Shown here piece after piece: positions 1 through 11,500 of a DNA stretch of 64,000 bases. Each line of letters opens with the position of its first letter. The first letter of the stretch is position 1. The position numbers were made by a program, and so were the translations under genes. A model generated the notes under the pieces. It searched no databases and had not been told where the DNA came from. It saw only the letters and a program-made list of their open reading frames with translations. Source of the DNA: Apoderus coryli (taxonomy: Eukaryota > Arthropoda > Insecta > Coleoptera > Attelabidae); contig OU452199.1 in NCBI GenBank assembly GCA_911728435.2, forward strand, positions 40,125,253 through 40,189,252. Direction: 5' to 3'.

Positions 1-721
1 CACTTTTGATATAACATTTCAATATTAAATAGCTAGTTTTTAATGGAACTTACATGACAAAACGATTCGTCTTATGAAACTGAACGTCTAGAAAGATAAA
101 AACCAAATTTCGGAAAAATGTCGATTAGCCATTTTTGCAAATAATAGCCTCAAGTGTAGTAATAATAGATTCAGAACATCTGAACATTCTGTATAGTATT
201 TGTTACAATTAAATTGAGAAATAAATCAACAAAATACCTAGTCTATTTTGGACATCTAGAAGTACTTTTGACAAAATTAGTTTCCTTGGGTAACAAACTA
301 TTTTCCTTGCAACTTAAGAAAAATCAAAACGCTTTGAATTGAGGTACTTATAGGGAGCCTCTAAGAAAGTCTATCTTATTTTTTATACTCATTTAAAAAA
401 TCATAACTTTATTGAATATTTGTAATTATTTTAAAAGTTGACTTACGCAAAGTCAAAAATCAAAAAATAAATCTATTCTTCTCATAAAACTCCGTGGCGT
501 CCCTTGGGTCTAACGTGATATATCATACCAAATCTTATTACATTATGAATTACATTAACAATAAAAATTGACATGAAATGTCTTATGGTAACAAAATAAT
601 ATCTTAATCTACATTATAGTAGATATAAATAATAATAATAAATTTATCAGTCAATAAATAACCGAAATCTTACAAAATTAACAAAAAAAAAATTATTGAA
701 ATCATTACATTACATAATATA
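1..721. other. AT-rich stretch without a recognised gene
   Basis: No open frame, splice-site pair or terminal repeat stands out here. The sequence is plain AT-rich DNA up to the inverted repeat that begins near 722. Confidence 0.6.
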
Positions 722-2978
722 TAATGTGTCCAAGATAAAAATGGGATAGCATTGGAATCTTGGAAACGGTAGGTGTTACAATGTCTGTAAAATTAGAGAA
801 AAGTTGTACAATTTAAACACCTTTAAAATGGTGTTTTCAAACGTAAACTAACTTTAGCCGTTTTCCAGAATTTTTGAAAAAACTTATTTTTTGCAATTTT
901 CGTTTTTATTTATTTCTGACGTTATTTTTATAGATATACAAAAATCAAAAGCACTTTCTTATTGTTACTTTTTGAGGAGAATTATATAGTGTTTGCACAT
1001 TTTCACTACGATGTTTCGTTTTTGTCAAACCATCATCAACTTCGTTTTTTTAAATACGGCCCTGGATTTTTTATTGTTAAATTTAAAGCCGTTTTCAATT
1101 CAAAAATAGGTGGAATATCACACCTAATCCTCTAAACATGTTTTTAGTATTTTTAGCTGTTATTTAAACTTCTTCAAGAAGAATCGCCATAGTTTGGCAC
1201 TTAACTGACTGAATGCAGAGTAGTATCACAGCTAATACACATACAGCTAGGAAACTTCGCAGCGGCACCTTTGAACTGGCGATTTACGAGCAAGCGAGAC
1301 AAAAGTGTTGGTTTCTCTGTCGCACAAAGCGGAAAAGTCAGAGCCGGATTAAAACTATTACTCATTGAAGTAAAATTGCCTGGCAGTACCGTAATAAATA
1401 ATTTTAAAGTTAATTGGGTTATATTTTTTGAATCTATATTATAATATTGCAATAAAATTATGGTTGTATTTGGGGTTAATAATAATACTACTATTATTGA
1501 CAAGTAATAAAGTTTCATTTTTAAAGATTAAAAGAGCTCGTGTGAGCTGGCAAAGTGCAATTTATAAAAGTGAGGTCATAGTTATTACGATATAAGGACT
1601 GTTGTTATGTAATCTTACCAACAGATTAGTGATTTACGGTAATTTATAAAAGTTAATTGTTAAGGTCCTTCCTCATCTCTTAATTTTTTGCCTAACAGTA
1701 AAAGGACCTTAAATTACTGCTTTTGACGGTCTCAGGGTGTTCTGTCAATATACTTTTTTAGTTATAGTAATAATGGTTAATAACGGTAATGAATAAACAA
1801 TCACTTCATTTTTCATTAACACATACAAAAAAAGTAAATTGACAAAAAAAAAACAAAATTAAAAAGTCCTAGATAATCATATACAAATGAGATATGTGTA
1901 CAATATTTTAAAGCGCATTAGCACGTGATGATACCTCAATTTATTGTTTTTCAGAGCATACGAAGATGCTCAGGGTGACATATTTGGAAACTTAAATAAT
2001 CCGGATGATGCCTTTTTGGATTTTGTTACACATATCGAGGTCATATCTTTCAAACAAACTTCGAAGAACTTTTATTGAAACCAAATATATGTGATAAGCT
2101 TGTAAATAGTAGTAACACACTAAAATATTGTCACCCGTGTACTATGTTTGATTTTGTTTTGCAAATATATATGAGTTCAGATTTATTTTACTTTAAAATA
2201 TGTTAACAGGAATTCTTTAAAAAATCATAAAATTATATGCACGGCTATGGCGGCTAAACGTGCAATAAGTAATACCGATCTCCCGACTGCACGTCAAAGA
2301 CATCTTTTCCACTAATGGGCGGAGCATAGAGCCTGCGCGAGCGTATCGGCGCAAACCGTTCCCGCCAAAAGACAGACCGAGCTGTGGTAGTATGCTTAGC
2401 AAAAACATTCTTTCGTCGTTACTCAAAATTATTTATTAATATTTGCCAATTTATTTCTGTCTCAGTACAACATTTTATTCTGTACGCGGTTTTTTAAATT
2501 TAGTTGAAATTTTTGTGCCTTTTGAAGTGATTAAAAAAACGCCTTTTAATTTTAATTTAATCTTAAATGACAGCTAAAAACACTGAAAACTTCTTTAAAC
2601 CATTACGTGTGATATACCACATATTTTTTAATTTAAAATGGCTTTAAACTTAACAATAAGAAATCCAGGGCCGTATTTAAAAAAAACGAAGTTGATGATG
2701 GTTTTCCAAAAACGAAACATCGTAGTAAAAATTTGTAAACGCTCTCTTATTTTCCTCAAAAAGTAACAATGTGAAAGTGCTTTTAATTTTTTTATATCTG
2801 TAAAAATAACGTCAGAAATAAATAAAAACGAAAATTGCAACAAATAGGTTTATCAAAAATTCTCGAAAACGGCTAAAGTTACTTTACTTTTGAAAACACC
2901 ATTTAAAATGTGTTTAAATTGTAACTCCTACCGTTTCCAAGATTCCAATGCTCTCCCATTCTTATCTTGGACACAGTA
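722..2978. mobile_element. TIR element, family A, copy 1
   Basis: The two ends are long inverted repeats of roughly 430 bp. The left end reads ATGTGTCCAAGATAA and the right end, reverse complemented, reads CTGTGTCCAAGATAA, each next to TA. The arms keep many matching blocks in inverted order, for example the one around 850-1160 against 2570-2890. The core (about 1200-2550) has no transposase. It holds an exon-like stretch at 1955-2078 and a GC-richer block at 2235-2400. Partial copies of the same arm occur at 19427-20890 and 61545-61987, so this is a family. The TA flanks and long arms suggest a non-autonomous DNA transposon, but the superfamily is not identified. Confidence 0.7.
1955..2078 (+). 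other. exon-like fragment inside TIR element
   Basis: A pyrimidine-rich tract ending TTTTTCAG precedes an open stretch of about 41 codons, which starts AYEDAQGDIFGNLNNPDDAF and ends at a TGA. The composition is protein-like, with balanced charge and no low-complexity run, unlike its surroundings. There is no start codon and a possible donor at 2040 (GTCATA) is poor. It may be a piece of host or transposase exon caught in the element. I do not recognise the protein. Confidence 0.3.
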
Positions 2979-3149
2979 TACAGCAGTTCAATGAAAACGA
3001 AACTACGTTAGCAAACCAGTGGCGTATCTCAAACATCTATTTGCATTGCTCGCAGATGCTCACTGTTGCTCTTGCTAAGTCCCTAAGCAAACAAATATGT
3101 CTGGCTGAAGTTATTTATATGAAAAATACATATAGTTATGTCGTAAAAG

Positions 3150-3608
3150 TACAGGGTGTCCAGATTTCGTTGTAATTGCAGGGTACGAGATGTGGTTTTC
3201 GCGACACGTTGCTACTTTTTTGTGAAACTCACGATGCCCTAATCATATTTTGGGTAACACATGTAGTTTTCGCACTACAGGGCCGAATTAAAAAAAAAAA
3301 AACTTTTAGGACCCTTGTCGTATCTCGGAAACTATAAGAGATATTGGAAATCTATAAATGGCGTTTGATAGATGCTCTTATGTAGAGTCCATAGGCGCAC
3401 ATTTTTTTTTATTTGGTCTCAGTCTCAAAATATGAACCAAACTTATGTTTTTTTAATGGAACTACTCTAATTTGTTTCGCTATTTCAATTGCATATTTTT
3501 TTTCTTTCAAACGATATGTGACACTTAATAGTTTTATTTTCAGAAATATCAAAAATCGAGAGCGGTATTGAAAAATTTATTCTTATGAGGATTTTTGGAC
3601 ACCCTGTA
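3150..3608. mobile_element. short TIR element with TACAGGGTGTCCA ends
   Basis: The left end TACAGGGTGTCCA is matched by TGGACACCCTGTA at the right end, 459 bp apart. There is no coding potential. The terminal motif is shared with many other pieces in this window, which marks a MITE-like family. Confidence 0.6.
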
Positions 3609-4096
3609 AATTTCTGTGAAAAACATTGGACTTTGCTTTTATTGTATAATCCATAAAATAAAAATAAATGAAATTGTGCATGCATCGCATAATATGCTGA
3701 ATACCTAATATGATTCCGTTTAATTGAACTTACCTGTATAATTTGGAATTGAAATTTAAAATCGGTACATTTTGATTTGTGCTCAATACCTAATATTAAG
3801 TGTACTAACAATAATTATTAATATAAAAACATTATGAATTGGCATTATTAGTTATTATGACCTACATTACTATTTACAAATAATTATGAGAAGATGCCAG
3901 TCTATGGATAAATATAAATATTTCAATAATTTAAAGCAAAATACAGCGACAAGCTCCCTCTTTGGTTTTACAATAAATTAATGTCATTAAGGCTGTTTGA
4001 TCAGTCTCCAAATGCGAAGGCGTCTAATAGTATTCCAACAATATTGTATTTGTTTTTTTTGTTCAAGAAAGTGTTAACAGTATAAAGTGTTCTTTA
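3609..4096. other. no recognised feature
   Basis: AT-rich sequence between two inverted-repeat elements; no gene or repeat boundary was recognised. Confidence 0.5.
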
Positions 4097-4637
4097 TACA
4101 AGGTATTTCTAAAATACGTGGTCAAAATTTGTGAGCGAATTGGGGACGTCGAATCATAAAAAAAACGTAAATTGTAATTTTTCGAAAACTCCTTATTTAC
4201 AAAGATGTCTGCCTGAGGATGATTTTTTTTTAATATTTTCGAAACGAGTAAAGATGAATTAATCAAATTTAGCATATTTATTCACCTAGTTAAATGTCGT
4301 AAACTGACATGAAATTGAATAAAAAAGGATGACCATAGGCGGGTAAACGGAGGGTCCCTTGCCTTAATTATAACCTAACTTTTTTTTCTTGTGACTTTTC
4401 TTCCATTTGTGTCAAAAATGTGATAAAATAAAGTTTTCTACATAAAAAAGGCATACTTGTTTTTTCTCGAAAAACTTGAAGGTTTTCGAGAAATTCGAGT
4501 TTGAAAATTTCAGTATATGCAGTATCCATCTCTTTCTTGAGTTTATTTTGATATTGAAATACAGTTTTCTAACGAAAATACCCTACATGTGGTGTTTTTT
4601 TTATTAAAAATTAATTAAACGTCAAACTAGTTTAAAA

Positions 4638-5377
4638 ATGTCAGGAAGATTTGGTATTGCATCTAACGATGCAATTAATGATATCATATCTAATAATGTA
4701 CCAAAAAATACAATCAAATCAAAAAAATATGTATGAAAAATATTTCTCGAGTTTTGTGCGACCAGAGAATACGAACTGAATGATGAAACGAGTTTGCATA
4801 ATTTGGCTAATATATTGAAATATTATGCAGTAAATATGAGAAAAGCTGACGGAACTAAATATAAAGAAGCAACTGTAAAAACAATTTGGAATACTACAAG
4901 TAGGCTACTTCAGGAAAAATACTTCAATGACTTCAAAATTTTATTCGACCCGTTTACCATTGTGATATTCAAAAATGCGCGAGATGCAAGAAATGCAAAA
5001 CGTAAAAGACTACAGCAGGATCCAAACAAACGAAAATGCAGTTCATCAAATTTGAATTCAAGTGATTTGGCTAGAATAATTGGATTATGGGATGAATGTA
5101 CACCAGAAGGTTTACAAAAAAAAATTACCATATTGTAGCTGTTGAGTTAGCTTGGCGAGGTGGTGAACCAGCTGATTGCCATATAGATTATTTCACGATT
5201 GAGAAAAATAATGATGGAACGCCAACCAACAGAATTCAATACAATCCAATATTCAATAAAACATGCCAAGGAGGATCGAAAAGTTGTACAAATAGTAAGT
5301 GGCTTGTTCCAAATATTGCAAACGAAAGTGCGTGCCCTGTTCGGTTATTCCAGAAATTATTGTCCAAAATTACTTAA
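4638..5377 (+). pseudogene. Crypton-like tyrosine recombinase, truncated and frameshifted
   Basis: The reading frame starts at ATG 4638, is cut by an in-frame TGA at 4734-4736, continues to 5138, and then shifts frame in a nine-A run near 5116-5124. The readable parts resemble the arthropod Crypton/DUF3504 group: a helical SAM-like core-binding region (NMRKADGTKYKEATVKTIWN), then AR-ARNAKRKRLQ, then LAWRGGE. The Arg in LAWRGGE would be the first catalytic Arg of a tyrosine recombinase. The frame ends near 5377, before any His-x-x-Arg box or nucleophilic Tyr, so the catalytic half is missing. It is a dead copy. The family call rests on remembered sequence patterns and is an inference. Confidence 0.55.
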
Positions 5378-5450
5378 TTATTAAACGTCAGATTGACAAT
5401 CAAATTTTTGATATCTACAAAGTTAAAAATTATCTTATCGAATACTCCTC

Positions 5451-5604
5451 GAGCCTTGATAAATACTCAAAATGTTGTCATAGAGAATCCTTCAAGCGAG
5501 TTGCTCAAGGATAATAGCCCTCGGCCTGCGGCATTGGGCTATTATCAAGCAACACGCTTTCGGCTTTCTCTATGACAAAATTATCTCGGTATTATCAAGA
5601 CCCT
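5451..5604. repeat. hairpin MITE nested in the Crypton-like element
   Basis: Arms at 5451-5487 and 5566-5604 are near-complementary (TTGTCATAGAGAA against TTCTCTATGACAA, with outer blocks around CTTGATAA). A second inner stem is formed by GGATAATAGCCC and GGGCTATTATC. It is non-coding. Confidence 0.6.
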
Positions 5605-6052
5605 AGGGGTATACTACTGATAAATTTTCCAAAATTTTATTAATAATGCTGTGTACCAAGGGCCAGTTTTGTCCTAAAATTTTCAACCTCGATTTTCTCA
5701 AAAACCTTTAAGTTTTTTTGAGGAAAAACAAGTATGCCTTTTTTATGTAGAAAACTCTATTTTATCACATTTTTGACACAAAATGAATAAAAGTCACAAG
5801 GAAAAAAAGTTAGGTTATAATTAAGGCAAGGGTCCCCCCCGTGTACCCGCCTATGGTCATCCTTTTTTATTCAATTTCATGTCAGTTTACGACATTTAAC
5901 TAGGTGAAAATATTCCAAGAAAATCGTCCTCAGGCAGTCAACTTTACTACCCTGTATCTTTGTAAATAAGGACTTTTCGAAAAATTACAATTTAGGTTTA
6001 TTCCATGATTAGACGTCCCCAATTCGCCCACCTATTTTAGAAACACCTTGTA

Positions 6053-7149
6053 TATCCAAAACGAATTTTTGAATACAATTAAAAAACCAAATAACCATAG
6101 TTATTATATACCATCTCTTAGGCCTTTCAATTTGGGGGGGTTGATCAACCGGCCTTAATGGTGAGGCGTCTAGCGGTAGCAATTAAGCACAGCAAATGGA
6201 AATGATAGTCCAGTGGAAAAAAATCTCAAAGTCTATAAGTCAAATAATTACATTGCATTATTAATGTCACATTGACATGCCAAAGTTCGACAGTATCTGT
6301 CAAATATAAAAAATTGATGAGTGTTTTTATTAGTTTTCTTGTTATCAGTATTCATCTTGATGTAATCAACTCATTTCCTGATTTATAGCACTCGCTGTAA
6401 ACTAATTGAAGTTTGTTATGTACAGGGTGGTCAGGAACTGACCTGACAAGCAAAGACAACAGCTTCTTAGGATGATTTCATGCTGATGCACCATATATAA
6501 TGTTATCCAACAGTGCTCAGTTTTTTGCTAAGGCTAGACCCTCATTCTTTGTTTGATAAATAAGTAAAGCTAAATTATACAAAGGAAACAGTAATTTTGA
6601 ATTTGTGAAGGATTTATAATCTCGTAATTAGGATGCTTTTTATATGATTTAACTTTATCTTTTGGTCTATTAACTTATATATGTTCAATATAGCTTTAAA
6701 TAGGTGTTTAACTTGTACACTTTTTTGTTCTTTAAAATTTTACACATAAAGGCGTATAAAGTAAATTTTAGGAACTATAACTACTCAACATAACTTTGGA
6801 GACAGATCTGCTACAATAAAATTACTTTGGTTTTGTGAATTTTAACAAAAACTCTTTGTGTCATTATAAATTTGTGGTCCTTTGCAGAAAATTTAGGTAA
6901 TATCGCCCCAAACCAAGTGACCTACGAACTTTTGAATTCGAAACACAATAGTTATTTTTGTTACAAGCAATGAAGCACGAATCAGTTCTGAAGAACTCAA
7001 CACTATTGTTTGTCATATGCTTCAAAAATTGGGTTATACGCTTTTTATAATAATTCTTCAGAAAGCTGAAATTTGCAAATTTTCCATAATTGTTGAAATG
7101 ACAATGGTATCGAAGCGACAAGTTTGTTTATTTGATAATTTTGCAGAAA
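6053..7149. other. no gene; one TACAGGGTGG element end
   Basis: AT-rich DNA without a supported coding frame. A TACAGGGTGG motif at about 6421 is probably the end of a degraded element. Confidence 0.5.
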
Positions 7150-8205
7150 GTCACATACATTTTAAAAATAGTAAAAGAATTATGTACAGGGTGATCCAAA
7201 TTGGACACTTTTGATAGGAAACACCGATTTATAGAGGAGTTAGAAGAAAACTAACCGACATGTCACAAACTCGATTTTCAAATGAAATCAAATGCCGAAA
7301 ACCGCACCTCGATATCTTGAACCGTTTAAAAGATACAGGGTGGTTTTGACTTTTGTGCATTTTTAACCTACCCCTGTAACTTGTTTATTTATGATTATTT
7401 TTTGTTTCTGTGAAAACATTCACAATGCACTTTTTTGAGAGGAATCCAGTGGTGTCTCTAGTTTTTTTTTTTAAGACTGGTGTTGAAACTATGACATAAA
7501 CTTGTAATTCTTATAGACTACCCTGTATATTTTTGCATATTTGTTTTAGAAAATAAGTTACCTTTCCAAATATATATAATACTTGCCACTTAATGGAAAG
7601 CCCTATTTATTATTCCACAATTTCATTGGTTTAGACTTGACATTAATCATACCAAAATTTTAGAAAATTATACAGAGTGGTTCAAAAATTACCACTAGTA
7701 TTATACTCTGTATAATTTTCTAAAATTTTGGTATGATTAATGTCAAGTCTAAACCAATGAAATTGTGGAATAATAAATAGGGCTTTCCATTAAGTGGCAA
7801 GTATTATATATATTTGGAAAGGTAACTTATTTTCTAAAACGAATATGCAAAAATATACAGCGTAGTCCATAAGAAAAATTACAAGTGTATGTCATAGTTT
7901 CAACACCAGTCTTTAAAAAAAAAATTAGAGACACCACTGGATTCCTCTCAAAAAAGTGCCTTGTGAATGTTTTCACAGAAACAAAAAATAAACAAGTTAC
8001 AGGGGGGTAGGTTAAAATGCACAAAAGTCAAAACCACCCTGTATTTTTTAAACGGTTCAAGATATCGAGGTACGGTTTTTGGCATTTAATTTCGCTTGAA
8101 AATCGAGCTCGTGACATGTAGGTTAGTTTTCTTCTAACTCCTCTAGAAATCGGTGTTTCCTATCAAAAGTCACCACCCTGTACGTTTTAAATGTATGTGA
8201 TTTTT
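7150..8205. repeat. ~1 kb near-perfect inverted repeat (snap-back element)
   Basis: The left half (from about 7150) and right half (to about 8205) are inverted copies. TACAGGGTGATCC at 7185 is answered by CACCACCCTGTA ending at 8182. TACAGGGTGGTTTTGAC at about 7333 is answered by its complement at about 8025. The arms meet near 7690 through ATTATACAGAGT and ACTCTGTATAAT, with a short spacer. Arm length is about 0.5 kb. There is no gene inside; the apparent frames are mirror translations of the arms. Confidence 0.85.
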
Positions 8206-8548
8206 CATATTTTTTGCCCAATTTAGACATTTTAAGGAATTTTGGAAACGACTTTTAGGGACTTAAAGAGTACGTAAAATAGCAATTTTTGAAGCGTTTG
8301 ACAAAAATAAAATTTTGTTTGTATCTGTCAAATTATTGACAGATATTATAATATTAGTCGTAGACTTTTCATTTAAATTCTGCCTCCAACCTTATATTTA
8401 TTACATCATATTACTCTACACCTAAATATATAATAAATACTGATTAACTAGTCGAGGTAGATTCAAAAATTTTTCGCTACTGCTTATAAAATAATAATAA
8501 TCAATAAAACAAACAAAAATAACACAACAAAATTAAAAGAAAAAACAC
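8206..8548. other. 3' flank of the GAS1-like gene
   Basis: AT-rich sequence downstream, on the minus strand, of the last recognised codon of the GAS1-like gene. It may be 3' UTR or an intron, depending on whether the splice donor at 8546-8552 is used. Confidence 0.4.
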
Positions 8549-11500
8549 TCACCGTACAATAACGAAACTAACAACAAACAGAACAACTGTCACAACGTCA
8601 CTATGTCTTCGAACATTGCTACTAGTGCTTATTCGACTCATAGATGGAACTAGTTCATTGTCAATAACCTCCTCATGAATATTTGGTTGAAACGCTTCGT
8701 TCGGGCGTCCCTGTTTGTGTTCGTGATGCTCCTGTTTGTTTTGCTGGCGGTGTCTGTGTTCCTGTTCTCGCTGATGGGCGTGTTCAATTGTGTTATTTCT
8801 GCCGTGATGGAAGCGGTTCATATCGCATAACGCCTTCATGTTTTGCTGAATTGTAAGGCAGTCATAAGGTTCCATACCGTCACATTTGCATTTTGCCAGT
8901 TTAGCGGCTTTCTTTTGACGTCTAAGGATGCTGATCGAGTTGTGACATCGTGCGGTGCATTTCTTCCCGTGGAACATGGCTTTGCAGAATCGATTGTAAT
9001 AGTCTAAGGCAGTTGCGCATTCTGCGTCCGCCAGACAGATCCATTCGGCTACGCGGCAAGGCACAACAGGTTGGTTGAGGATTTTAAGGACCTTGTCACG
9101 ACAAATTTCCGGGCGTTGTTTCTGGTCTTGACAGTAGGGGTCGCTGCATTGGCACTGGAAAAGAAAATAGCTATCAGTTTGGTGATCGGTAGAGCACTAG
9201 GCCCGGCCGCAATTGAGGTCCGGGGACGAAGCATAAAAAAAAATTAAAAAAAAAAATTCCGAAAAAAAAAATTCAAAAAAAAATGTTTAAAAAAAATTAA
9301 AAAAAAATTCCGAAAAAAAAAATAAAAAAAAAAATTCCGAAAAAAAAATTTCAAAAAAATATTGCCAGAGCTGGGATTCGAACCCCTAACTTTTCGCATG
9401 CGAAGCGAACGCCCTACCAATGACGCCACAGAAACCTGATAACAAATATTGTATTTTAATAATATAGGTTCCAACTACCTAACCGGTGAAATTTTAAATA
9501 AGATACATACACCCTGTATAAAAATTAAAAAAAAAAAGAAAAAAAAAATAAGAAAAAAAATAAAAAAAAAAAATAAAAAAAAAATTGAAAAAAAAAAATA
9601 AAAAAAAAAATAAATAAATAAAAAAAATTAAAAAAAAAATCCGAAAAAAAAAAATAAAAAAAAAATTCAAGAAAAAAAACGAACGCCCTACCACTGACGC
9701 CACAGAAACCTGATAACAAATATTGTATTTTAATAATATACGTTCCAACTACCTAACTGGTGAAATTTTAAATGGGACACATACACCCTGTATAAAAATA
9801 AAAAAAAAATTAAAAAAAAAAATTAAAAAAAAAACTTAAAAAAAATCAAAAAAAAAAACTCCGAAAAAAAAAATTCAAGAAAAAAAAAACGAACGCCCTA
9901 CCAATGACGCCACAGAAACCTGATAACAAATATTGTATTTTAATAATGTAGGTTCCAACTACCTAACTGGTGAAATTTTAAATGGGATACATACACCCTG
10001 TATAAAAATAAAAAATAAAATAAAAAAAGAAATAAAAAAAAAATTTAAAAAAAAAAAAAAATTCCGAAAAAAAATTAAAAAAAAAATCCGAAAAAAAAAA
10101 TAAAAAAAAAAAGCGAACGCCCTACCAATGACGCCACAGAAACCTGATAACAAATATTGTATTTTAATAATATAGGCTCCAACTACCTAACTGGTGAAAT
10201 TTTAAATGGGACACATACACCCTGTATAAAAATTTACAAATTTGAATTGACAAAAACATATTTCTCCAATAAATCTCTATAGTGCATAAAGAAAATAAAT
10301 AAATATCTTTACAAAAATATTATGACATTTTTGAACTACATTAATCACATTTTAACTGTTTGTTTTATATTTCTGTCTAATTTAAGATGATGGTATTTGC
10401 TTTACGTTTGTCTCGTGTGGTTGGCATCCTTTCATATAGCAATCGTTGGATCATCGCCAGATATGAAGTGCTCTTAGAGTCACTAAATTATAATCTGTCT
10501 ATAATTATTATTATAGCTGTTCGAAGTGTGTGGTCAGGATATTTGAGCACATATAAATTACCAGGTGTTTGCATAGTTGGATGTGTTTACAATCTTTATT
10601 TGGCTTTTCCTAAAGGTATTTGTATTTTAGAGTTATCAGCACAAATGGCAAATAATTCTTTATTATCCCGTCCATGCCCCACTTATAGAAACTTTCCCAC
10701 TGGAAACTATATGAAATGTGGAATAATTTGCCAACAAACATTAAACTAAGTCGGTATTGTACATTTTATTAGCAAACTTAGTTTACTTATAAAATATATA
10801 CCTACTAAAACTAGATGTCGCCAAACACATCCTTTTACATTAGTTTACTTAGTTTAATGTTTGTTTAGGGTGATCTAATATCTCTACATTTTCGGTGTTT
10901 TGATTTATTTATTGATATTATTGTTGAGGCCGACGTTCATTACTAATTAACTTCTCATGATTTTTTATGTGTTACTGATGTGCATCCCGAAACATGTTTA
11001 ACTGACTGATATTCAATTATGTTCTGAATTAATAGGAATATTGATTCATATTCATATAAATATCGAGACTATTAGTTGCATGAAAATTTTTGTTTTTTTA
11101 ATTTCACCGGGAATACTTGTTTCTGGTAATTTTATACATAAATAAGTAGTTTTAAAAAATGTCTGTCTGTCTGTATCCACGAAAAAGCAAAAACCACTTA
11201 ACAGATTTTAACCAAATTTGGACAAAAATACTATTGGACATGGCAAGGAGCTGAGTAGATTTTGGGAAACATTGAGTGTTGGCAATGGGTTTAAAAGAGG
11301 GTTCATCTGAAATATAAAATATCTGCGTATAAAGAGTGCCTCCAAAGAGAAGAAAAAGGAACAAAATCCGATACTTAATAGCTATCTAAAACAAATATAT
11401 AAAATAAATTACACTCCACTCCAGAATGGACTATATATTCAAAATAAATAATATTTAGTCATCTACTTACATCCATAAGGGCTGTTCCCTCATCCGTGGA

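Larger units (their letters stand above)
4097..6052. mobile_element. TIR element carrying a tyrosine-recombinase-like pseudogene
   Basis: Inverted arms of about 400 bp enclose the element. The left arm (4097-4512) starts TACAAGGTATTTCTAAAATA, and the right arm (5673-6052) reverse complements to TACAAGGTGTTTCTAAAATA. The arms remain similar inward past conserved blocks such as the one reading GGATGACCATAGGCGGGTA. Between them lie a broken Crypton-like gene (4638-5377) and a small hairpin repeat (5451-5604). Cryptons as a family normally lack terminal inverted repeats, so this is either a composite or a recombinase fragment carried by an unrelated TIR element. Confidence 0.65.

Noticed and set aside
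1201..1518. 105-codon minus-strand frame with a signal-peptide-like start
   Set aside because: It lies inside a non-autonomous TIR element, has no recognisable domain and no splice or promoter support.
7827..8024. Frame within the snap-back repeat
   Set aside because: Translation of one arm of the inverted repeat, mirrored in the other arm with stops.
9363..9435. Functional tRNA-Ala(CGC) gene
   Set aside because: Acceptor and outer T-stem pairs are broken and the sequence is part of a SINE-like repeat.
9244..10153. Minus-strand open frames with long Phe runs
   Set aside because: They translate the A-rich spacers of the SINE-like array and have no protein character.
10387..10749. 120-codon plus-strand frame in the GAS1-like intron
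   Set aside because: It ends inside a MITE arm, is antisense to the host gene and shows no domain.
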